Assembly (NCBI GenBank): GCA_963833675.1
Contig: CAWHYW010000034.1
Coordinates: 1 to 64,000, forward strand
Length of the DNA stretch: 64,000 bases
Source: DASQDN01 sp963833675
Lineage (GTDB): Bacteria; Acidobacteriota; Terriglobia; Bryobacterales; Bryobacteraceae
Direction of reading: 5' to 3'
The position numbers were made by a program, and so were the translations under genes. The notes under the pieces were generated by a model. It did not search any database, was not told the DNA's origin, and worked only from the letters and a program-made list of their open reading frames with translations. Numbering within the stretch: position 1 is the first letter of the stretch; every line of letters starts with the position of its first letter. Of the stretch, positions 57,537 to 64,000 are shown piece by piece.

Positions 57537-59760
57537 GTGCGCATTTATTTCGTTTCAGCGTCGGCCACGCTAGGCTGCGGTCGGCCTGTTTTATTCGATT
57601 ACGCAAGCTGCTCCGGCAGCGAGAAACCATTCGGACTCGAAGCAACGGACGCTTTGGACGACATCGCGCCTGGAAGGCTCTCCGGAGCCGCCTCCGGCCT
57701 ATCGTCTTACCCGGGCCTTTCCGCAGGTTTCGTTCAAGGGACCCGTTTTCATCGCCCAGGATCCACTCTCGGATCGCCTCCTTGTGGCGGAGTACGAAGG
57801 CCGGATTTATAGCTTTCTTCCGAACGACCCGACCGGCAAGAAAGATCTTTTTCTCGACATGGGCCGAGGCATCTCGGCATTTTCCTTTCATCCGAAATAC
57901 AAAGAGAATGGATTCGTTTTCGTATTCAGTCACGCGGACATGAAGCTGCCTTCGACCGTGCGAAACAGAAGAGTCGTGTCTCGCGGTTTCAGCTCGAGCC
58001 CGGCAGCAATCCGCCGCGTCTGCGCCGCGAGTCGGAGACGATCATCGTGGAGTGGCCTTCCGGAGGGCACAATGGCGGTGAGGCGATCATCGGCCCCGAT
58101 GGATACCTGTACATATCGACCGGCGATGGTACGAGCGGTTCCGACGTGAATGATTCGGGTCAGAATCTGACCGACCTGCAAGCCGTCATGATGCGTCTGG
58201 ACGTGGATCATCCGGATGCCGGAAGAAACTATTCCATCCCAAAAGACAATCCCTTCGTGAATACGCCGGGAGCTCTGCCGGAAATTTGGGCATACGGCTT
58301 TCGAAATCCATGGCGGTTCTCGTTCGATCCGAAGACCGGCCAGCCGTGGGTTGGCGACGTCGGCCAGGACTTGTGGGAGATGATCGAACTGACTCACAAG
58401 GGCGCGAATCATGGCTGGAGCGTGATGGAAGGAACCCATCCTTTCCAGCCGGGCCGGAAGCGCGGACCCACGCCGATCGTAGCTCCCATTGTCGAGCATC
58501 ATCACTCCGATTGCCGCTCCATCACCGGCGGGTATGTGTATCAGGGCGATAAATTCAAAGAGCTTCGCGATGCCTATCTCTACGGTGACTACCAGTACGG
58601 GAAAGTGTGGGGACTTCGCTACGACTACAAGGCGAAAAAAGTGACATGGCACAAAGTACTTGCATCGAGTACGGTAAAGATCTCGAGTTTTGGAGTCGGT
58701 CGGGACGGCTCATTCTATGCGCTCGATTACGACGGAGGATTCATCGCGCAACTGGAGAAAGCTCCACCTGCAGTGAAGCGGCCACCATTTCCGCGCAAAT
58801 CGAGCGAGACGGGGCTGTTTACATCGGTTCGCGACCATAAGGTCGCTCCGGGTGTGATGCCGTATTCGATCAATGCGCCCTTTTGGTCCGACGGGGCTAA
58901 TAAAGAACGCTTCTTTGCGCTGCCTGGTAAATCTACAATCGACTTCGAAGCACAGAAAGACTGGGAATGGCCTGACGGAGCCGTGACCGTGAAGTCGTTT
59001 TCTCTCGACTTTGAAGCCGGAAATCCAGCGTCGAGAAAGTACATTGAAACCCGAATCGTGCTGAAGCAGGACGATCAGTGGCTCGGTTACACGTACCGGT
59101 GGAATAACGAGCAGACAGACGCCGTCCTGGTGGGGCCAACGGCATGGATTCCACTTACGAGATTAAAGATCCGAGTGCTCCGGGCGGGGTACGGAAGCAG
59201 GTCTGGCACTATCCCAGCCGGGATGAGTGCATGTTCTGCCACTCTCGCGCGGCCGGATTTGTGCTGGGATTGAAGACTCCGCAAATGAATCGGGAGCATC
59301 AGTTTGCAAGCGGCCGAACGGACAATCAACTTCGCACGTACGCTCATATTGGAATCTTCAAGGAAGCGCTTCCAAAGGCCGCGGCCGACATGGCCGCCTA
59401 TCCCGATCCTCGGGATACAAATGCCGATCTCGATCGTCGCGTCAAGACGTATTTCGAAGTAAATTGCGCAATCTGCCACGTTGCCGATGGCGGGGGCAAT
59501 TCTAAGATGGAACTCGGGTCGAAGACCCCGCTTACGAAGGCGAACATCATCGACGAACTTCCGGTGCATGAAACCCTCGGGATTTCCGATGCCAGGCTGA
59601 TTGCTCCGGGAGCGCCCGAAAGATCGGTGCTCTACAAACGAATCACTCGCCGCGGCGAAAAGCAGATGCCTCCAATCAGCACCAACATGGTGGATCAGCA
59701 GGGCGCCGAATTGATTAAGAAGTGGATTCTATCGCTTCCCGGAAGAACAATGCGCAGTAA
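57537..59760 (+). CDS. PQQ-dependent sugar dehydrogenase fused to a diheme cytochrome c region, frameshifted
   Basis: Restored, about 740 residues. Signal sequence (RIYFVSASATL then AVGLFYSITQAAPAARN), then RTLWTTSRLEGSPEPPPAYR, the propeller with LDMGRGISAFSFHPKYKENG, EWPSGGHNGGEAIIGPDGYL, DVGQDLWEMIELTHKGANHG and ITGGYVYQG. After an indel near 59140 the C-terminal region has CMFCHS and CAICHV haem motifs and EKQMPPISTN. The propeller resembles soluble aldose-dehydrogenase PQQ enzymes and the tail a diheme cytochrome, so it probably oxidises a sugar and passes electrons to its own haems. Indels near 57570, 57970 and 59140 at least. The real end is inferred from SLPGRNNAQ. Confidence 0.75.
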
Positions 59761-59806
59761 ATGTTCAGAGACATTTCGGCTATCGCATAGATTAGTGGAT
59801 AGCCAA

Positions 59807-61479
59807 ATGATCTGCTTCGCTTTCTCGTTTTTTAGCTTTCCGGCGCGCTGCTCTGCATGATGTCTGCGGCGGCTCAGCGCGAGTCCGACATTTTGATTTA
59901 CGGATGTACTTCAGGCGCGATTACTGCCGCAGTTCAGGCCAAGCGTATGAATAAATCCGTCGTGATGGTTTGCCCGGAGAAGCATCTGGGCGGACTCACC
60001 GCCGGAGGGCTTGGCTGGACGGACTCCGGCAACAAGGCCGTGATTGGCGGCCTCTCTCGGGAGTTCTACCATCGCGTCTGGCAGCATTATGACAAACCCA
60101 AGGCGTGGCGCTGGCAGAAACGGGAACAATTCGGAAACAAAGGCCAAGGCACGGAGGCTCTGGACAGAGCCAACCGCACGATGTGGATCTTCGAGCCGCA
60201 CGTGGCTGAGAACGTCTATGAGGCTTGGGTGAAGGAAGCGAAGATCCCGATCATCCGCAATGCCTGGCTCGATCGCGAGAAAGGTGTAAAGAAGGAAGGC
60301 GACCGGATCGTCTCCATTACCACGCTCGATGGAAAGACCTACTTCGGCCAAAATGTTCATCGATGCCACTTATGAAGGCGACTTGATGGCCGCTGCCGGA
60401 GTGGACTTCCATGTAGGCCGGGAATCTACTCGAACTTACGACGAGAAATGGAATGGAGTGCAGACCGGCGTGCTTCATCACCGTCATCATTTCGGCGTTC
60501 TGAAAACACCCATTTCCCCCTACGTTGACCCAGGCGATCCTAAGAGCGGCGTTCTGCCTCGCATCAGCACCGAGCCGCCCGGGAATTACGGGGAGGGCGA
60601 TAAAAAGGTTCAGGCGTATTGCTTCCGAATGTGCCTCACCCAGGTACCCAAGAACCGGGTTCGCCTTTCCCAAGCCGGCCGGCTACGATCCGAAGGAATA
60701 CGAACTGCTATTACGAATTTTCAATGCTGGCTGGCGCGAGACGTTTGCGAAGTTCGACCCGATTCCCAACGCTAAGACGGACACCAACAACCATGGGCCG
60801 TTCAGCACGGATAACATCGGTCGAAATTGGGATTACCCGGAAGCCGAGTTACGCCCGTCGTCGCGAAATCATTCAGGAGCACGTGAATTATCAGCAGGGC
60901 TGGTTCTATTTCATCGCCAACGATCCGCGTGTGCCGGAAGAGGTCCGCACGGAGATGGCGAAATGGGGACTCGCGAAAGACGAGTTCAAAGACAACAGGA
61001 ACTGGCCGCATCAGATCTATGTGCGAGAAGCGCGGCGCATGATCGGCAAATATGTGATGACCGAAAACGAGCTGACCAAGAAGCGATCCACGCCCGAATC
61101 GGTCGGCATGGGTTCCTACGGCATCGATTCGCATAACATCCAACGCTACATAACGCCCGAAGGCTACGTGCAGAATGAGGGCGACATCGGAGTCAGCACG
61201 AACGGGCCTTATCAGATTTCCTACGGCTCGCTGGTTCCGAAGAAAGGCCAGGCTGCGAATCTGCTCGTGCCCGTGTGCCTGTCGAGTTCGCATATCGCGT
61301 ACGGTTCCATCCGCATGGAACCGGTCTTTATGATTCTTGGCCAATCGGCGGCGACCGCGGCTGCGATGGCTATCGATAGCGGCATGGCCGTCCAGGATGT
61401 CCCATACGAGAAACTCCGGGCGCGGCTGGTCGCTGACGGACAGGTTCTGGAGTATGCGCCGGCAGCGGCCCAGAAGTAA
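59807..61479 (+). CDS. FAD-dependent oxidoreductase (PF12831-like), frameshifted
   Basis: Restored protein of about 555 residues. A signal-like start (MICFAFSFFSFPAR) breaks near 59855, then SDILIYGCTSGAITAAVQAK, SVVMVCPEKHLGGLTAGGLG, GGLSREFYHRVWQHYDKPKA and EPHVAENVYEAWVKEAKIP; indels near 60350, 60665 and 60850 lead to FIDATYEGDLMAAAGVDFHV, NYQQGWFYFIANDPRVPEEV, GSYGIDSHNIQRY and MEPVFMILGQSAATAAAMAI. This is the family of secreted FAD oxidoreductases common in Acidobacteria and Planctomycetes, of unknown substrate. It ends inside the hairpin at 61475-61500. Confidence 0.8.
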
Positions 61480-61500
61480 GGGCAAGAACTCACCCTTACT
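61475..61500. terminator. Bidirectional hairpin between convergent genes
   Basis: AGTAAGGG (61475-61482) and CCCTTACT (61493-61500) form a perfect 8-bp stem with a 10-base loop. It contains the stop codons of both convergent genes (TAA at 61477-61479 on the plus strand; TAA at 61496-61498 on the minus strand). No T-run follows in either direction, so termination strength is uncertain. Confidence 0.5.
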
Positions 61501-62074
61501 GAGTGCTGGACGGCTTCCGACGATAGTTATCGAATTGTAGGAATCTGCTCACCAAGGGCTCAATCGTGCCGAAGAACTGAGCGACATCTGTGGGGATATT
61601 GCGGCGCAGTGTGTCCGAAGTTGGCGTCAATACGGGCACGATAAGCACCTCGTGGTCGATATCCGATTCAACCACAAGGCCTCCAGCAGGATGCCAGGTA
61701 CTCTCAAAACACTTACCATGAAATCCTTTTCCTTTACTTTGCCGTACTGTTCCATCTGTTTTGCTGCATAAAACGGTTCCGCAGCTTTCGGATCTCGAGA
61801 AACGCTGGTAAGTCTGAGGCCCTGCTTTGTCGGCGATACTTCGCCAGAGATAAAGTCCCCCGCCGAGTTGCTGGCTAGAAATCGCCAGCCATCAGACTCC
61901 GGTCGCCAATTTTCTCATCTGGACGTCAGCCAGAGTCATCGTAAGCAGGCGTAAACCGACGGGCGCGGCGATGAGCAGACGCGTAAGCTCAGCCTCGTTA
62001 TCCGTAAAGAGCGCCGCGCCGGCTTGGAGCGCCTCGCGAGCCTGATCGCTTGGCAGTGGCATTTTGAGAGCCAT
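61496..62074 (-). CDS. Protein of unknown function in the protease operon, frameshifted
   Basis: Restored, about 192 residues from an ATG at 62074 behind GGAGGA. MALKMPLPSDQAREALQAGA, ELTRLLIAAPVGLRLLTMTL, then after an indel near 61905 SDGWRFLASNSAGDFISGEV, LRLTSVSRDPKAAEPFYAAK, and after another near 61690 WHPAGGLVVESDIDHEVLIV and FFGTIEPLVSRFLQFDNYR. No family recognised and no signal peptide or membrane helix. It follows the papain-like protease gene by 21 bp and shares the same strand, so a role with the repeat protein and protease is inferred. Confidence 0.6.
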
Positions 62075-62095
62075 AGGTCCTCCGAACACAAAACG

Positions 62096-62566
62096 TTATG
62101 CGCCTTTTAGCAGAAATGTGTCGGTCCATTCTCCACGTCCAAGATAGCTGGACGTGAAGACATCGCAGTACTGGATCGAGTCGACAAACCAAGGGTCGGC
62201 AATACTGAGGAGCTCGGCTCCCGTCGGATTGCGATATCCCCGGATCACGACAAAGTGGCCACCGCCGCCGAACCACCCGATCCGAACACCAATTGGCATG
62301 CCCTGGTCGATTTGGTTCATGATCTCTTCAAACGACAGGCTTCGCGGCAAAACGTCACCTCGTTTCCCGATCTTGTCGAGCGCATCCTCCAGGAAAGCCG
62401 GGGTGTTACAGGGAATCGGGCTGACACAGCAGGGGGAATTCAGAACAAGGCACGCGATGTCGCACTGACTAAGGGCGCCATCGCCGGAAAAATATCCATG
62501 GATGCTCGCCGAAACAGCCGCCCAACACCATTGGTCGTGTTCTTGTGTTTGTATCTGAAAGGCCAC
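62096..62566 (-). CDS. Papain-like cysteine protease (PF12385/C39-like)
   Basis: 156 residues, intact. Near the N-terminus QEHDQWCWAAVSASIHGYFS gives the catalytic Cys14 in the QWCWAA motif of AvrRpt2-like proteases; GGGGHFVVIRGY provides His104 and SIADPWFVDS the Asp124. Seven cysteines in all, five of them at 35-53, may form disulfides or bind metal. There is no signal peptide or ABC-transporter domain, so it is not a complete C39 peptidase-exporter. It starts 3 bp after the repeat-protein stop and is followed by the unknown gene, which suggests it processes the GGGVHGTTDP repeat protein. Substrate cleavage is inference. Confidence 0.85.
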   Translation of the reverse strand: MAFQIQTQEHDQWCWAAVSASIHGYFSGDGALSQCDIACLVLNSPCCVSPIPCNTPAFLEDALDKIGKRGDVLPRSLSFEEIMNQIDQGMPIGVRIGWFGGGGHFVVIRGYRNPTGAELLSIADPWFVDSIQYCDVFTSSYLGRGEWTDTFLLKGA

Positions 62567-62569
62567 GAT

Positions 62570-63079
62570 TTACTTTCCCCCGCTACCGCCAGGATCTGTG
62601 GTGCCGTGTACGCCTCCGCCCGGGATCGGTTGAGCCATGAACGCCGCCACCCGGGTCAGTTGTGCCATGTACTCCGCCTCCGACCCCCTCGATGGCAGCA
62701 TGACGATCGGGCCAAACGCGATGACGATACCTGCTGTTGGTCCGCCTCCGCCCGGATCGGTTGATCGTGTACACCTCCGCCGGAATCGGTCGATCCGTGG
62801 ACGCCTCCGCCAGCTTTTGGATGATCTTTGACTTCGTGCGCCAGGGATCGCGGCCGTCGATGCGGGCACGATAATGTGTTCCGGGAGTTCGACACCCGGA
62901 ATGGCGGCAGCCTGGACCGAAGGCTGAACTTGCGGCTGAGCCTGAACTTGCGCCGGGGCTTTACCTGTACGTTGATTGGCGCGCCCGTACTTTGCAGGCG
63001 GAGCGGAGCCGTCCATATCAATACGTTGCGTTATCGTTAGCCCGCTTGCCTGGAACTCAAGGCGGTACTCGATTAGCAT
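62570..63079 (-). CDS. Protein with GGGVHG(S/T)TDP tandem repeats, frameshifted
   Basis: ATG at 63079 behind AAGGAGAT. The N-terminus (MLIEYRLEFQASGLTITQRI) may form a small beta-domain; then a Q-, P- and A-rich linker (APAQVQAQPQVQPSVQAAAI), then LPEHIIVPASTAAIP. Restored over at least three indels, the C-terminal half contains five 10-residue repeats: GGGVHGSTDS, GGGVHDQPDP, then after GPTAGIVIAFGPIVMLPS three more, GGGVHGTTDP, GGGVHGSTDP and GGGVHGTTDP, ending GGSGGK. No family recognised. A precursor peptide with multiple cores, a metal-binding Gly/His-rich protein or a secreted adhesin are possibilities; the protease gene 3 bp downstream favours the first. No signal peptide. Confidence 0.65.
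   Translation of the reverse strand: MLIEYRLEFQASGLTITQRIDMDGSAPPAKYGRANQRTGKAPAQVQAQPQVQPSVQAAAIPGVELPEHIIVPASTAAIPGARSQRSSKSWRRRPRIDRFRRRCTRSTDPGGGGPTAGIVIAFGPIVMLPSRGSEAEYMAQLTRVAAFMAQPIPGGGVHGTTDPGGSGGK
62591..62811 (-). repeat. Five 30-bp coding repeats (GGGVHG(S/T)TDP units)
   Basis: Units at 62591-62620, 62622-62651 and 62652-62681, then after a 71-bp unique segment 62753-62781 and 62782-62811. Each encodes GGGVHG(S/T)TD(P/S) or a variant on the minus strand. Unit lengths of 30 bp, plus the single extra base at 62621 and the missing base in the 29-bp unit, fit indel errors in a regular array. Third positions differ between copies while residues are kept, so the repeats are old and under protein-level selection, not a recent slippage. 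Confidence 0.75.
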
Positions 63080-63101
63080 TTGCTTTTGATCTCCTTTATG
63101 G

Positions 63102-64000
63102 TCACTTGCCTCGTTTGAGACCCGATATGTGAAGAAAGCGAGGATCGCGCGCCAAGTCCGCCAAATCCGGGAACCGGCCGGCGTCGGCGATCATACCTTC
63201 CGGTGAAGATTCCAGCAGCGTCAGAGCGTCGTCACCGTCGTCCCAATGCCTCGAGGGTCATGACCGCGATCCATCGGGCATGCAGGTCATTCAGCGCTGC
63301 ATGCAGGACTTGATTGATTTCGGCCTCCGCTCTGTCGGCGGTCCCCAAGCCGCGCATACATATAGGCTACGCAGGCTCGGGCATAACTGTCACGCGGGTT
63401 CGTCGCCATCTCAGACTCTGCGATCGCAATGCCCCGCTGGTTGGCACGCTTCGAATCCACCACAGGTTGAGTCGACGATACGCGATACCCAACGAAAGCA
63501 ATGAAATATACGACTCAGGCGGAGTCTTTCAAGGCACGCTCGATGTAGAGAATTGCTTCCTGATCCTTACCCTCGTACATCAGCACCATACCCAGGGTAT
63601 TCAGGACATCCGTCGTTTCACCCAGCAGCAGCGCTTGCGAGTTCACGCTCGGCCTCAGCGAATCGGCCCGCATCCATGCAACCGGCAGCCAAAGCAAAGT
63701 GAGTCGCCGGCTCATTCGGAGCGAGCTCGACCGCTTTCTCGTAGTTTTCTATTGCGTCTGCGTACTCTGCTCGCTGGTTGTAGAAGTGGCCCATAGCCTG
63801 ATAATTACGGTGGTTGTCCGGCCCAAGCTCGACCGCACGGCGCAACTCGGCCAATGCTTGCTGATGCTGCCCTGTCGCATCGTAAGCCTGACCGAGCCGG
63901 CGATGTCCGTCCGATTCCGCGGCTTGAAGTTCGATTGCTCTCTGATATTCGGCAACGGCGGGCTCATAGTATCCGTAGTTTGCCTGTAAACGACCCGCGA
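63102..64000 (-). CDS. TPR-repeat protein, C-terminal part, frameshifted and cut by the window edge
   Basis: Tetratricopeptide repeats on the minus strand: YYEPAVAEYQRAIELQAAES, GQAYDATGQHQQALAELRRA, AMGHFYNQRAEYADAIENYE, KAVELAPNEPATHFALAAGC and, after an indel near 63645, LNTLGMVLMYEGKDQEAILY. Further indels near 63520, 63460 and 63340 lead to MATNPRDSYARACVAYMYA and the end PDLADLARDPRFLHISGLKR. This C-terminus is that of acidobacterial Ser/Thr kinases and winged-helix regulators with TPR tails. The N-terminal domain lies beyond the window, so kinase or regulator is undecided. It stops 22 bp before the repeat protein and may head that operon. Confidence 0.7.

Noticed and set aside
62591..62811. 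CRISPR-like array of 30-bp repeats
   Set aside because: The units are contiguous or nearly so with no spacers, vary between copies and encode a conserved peptide; no cas genes are present.

Overview
The window looks like a chromosomal segment of a soil-type Acidobacteriota, most likely a Solibacter/Bryobacter-like lineage. This is an inference from gene content: an Oar-like TonB receptor with a carboxypeptidase-regulatory N-terminus, paired PSD1 (DUF1549/DUF1553) and DUF1501 genes, a heparinase II/III protein, ceramidase-like enzymes, MlrC, and a TPR protein like those at the C-terminus of acidobacterial Ser/Thr kinases. I saw no tRNA, rRNA, CRISPR array, insertion sequence or prophage gene.

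Layout. (A) 1-14.1 kb: a TonB receptor (minus) diverges from a long plus-strand catabolic operon: FAH-family hydrolase, enolase-superfamily enzyme, sodium:solute symporter, broken DUF4861 gene, IclR regulator, two amidohydrolase-fold proteins (the second apparently a pseudoenzyme), Gfo/Idh/MocA oxidoreductase, DegT-type aminotransferase, and two tandem exported proteins rich in calcium-loop motifs. (B) 14.1-21.7 kb, minus: heparinase II/III, HemL-like aminotransferase, oxidoreductase, ceramidase-like protein and AGE-type epimerase. (C) 21.9-28.7 kb, plus: IclR, PSD1, DUF1501, ceramidase-like and beta-propeller genes. (D) 28.8-34.4 kb, minus: ECF sigma/anti-sigma pair, peroxiredoxin-like, lactonase-like, DoxX and two GNAT genes. 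(E) 34.5-50.3 kb: CBM9-like protein, MlrC, two MFS transporters, RidA, a second HemL-like aminotransferase, IclR, amidohydrolase, M20 peptidase, class-V aminotransferase, GntR regulator and a second DUF1501/PSD1 pair. (F) 50.4-61.5 kb: a response-regulator/thioredoxin-reductase fusion with a cNMP-domain histidine kinase, a ModA-like protein, a penicillin-acylase family gene, a PQQ dehydrogenase with a cytochrome c tail and an FAD oxidoreductase. (G) 61.5-64 kb, minus: a TPR protein, a protein with a 10-residue GGGVHG(S/T)TDP repeat, a papain-like protease and an unknown protein in one apparent operon.

How it fits together. Modules A, B and E look like peripheral catabolism of acidic or amino-substituted sugars or amides: import (TonB, SSS, MFS), depolymerisation or deacylation (heparinase, amidohydrolases, M20, MlrC), and conversion of acids and amines (enolase superfamily, FAH, aminotransferases, RidA). 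Each is under a local IclR or GntR regulator. The promoters carry distinct short repeats, often two copies 20 bp apart, which assign candidate operators to each regulator. The substrate cannot be named from sequence alone.

Quality warning. About fifty single-base indels interrupt otherwise well-conserved genes. They cluster at 0-0.7, 3.4-5.9, 8.5-12.6, 19.2-23.0, 30.5-33.3 and 52.9-64 kb. Most of these genes are probably intact in the organism. Coordinates for frameshifted genes span the whole reconstructed gene.
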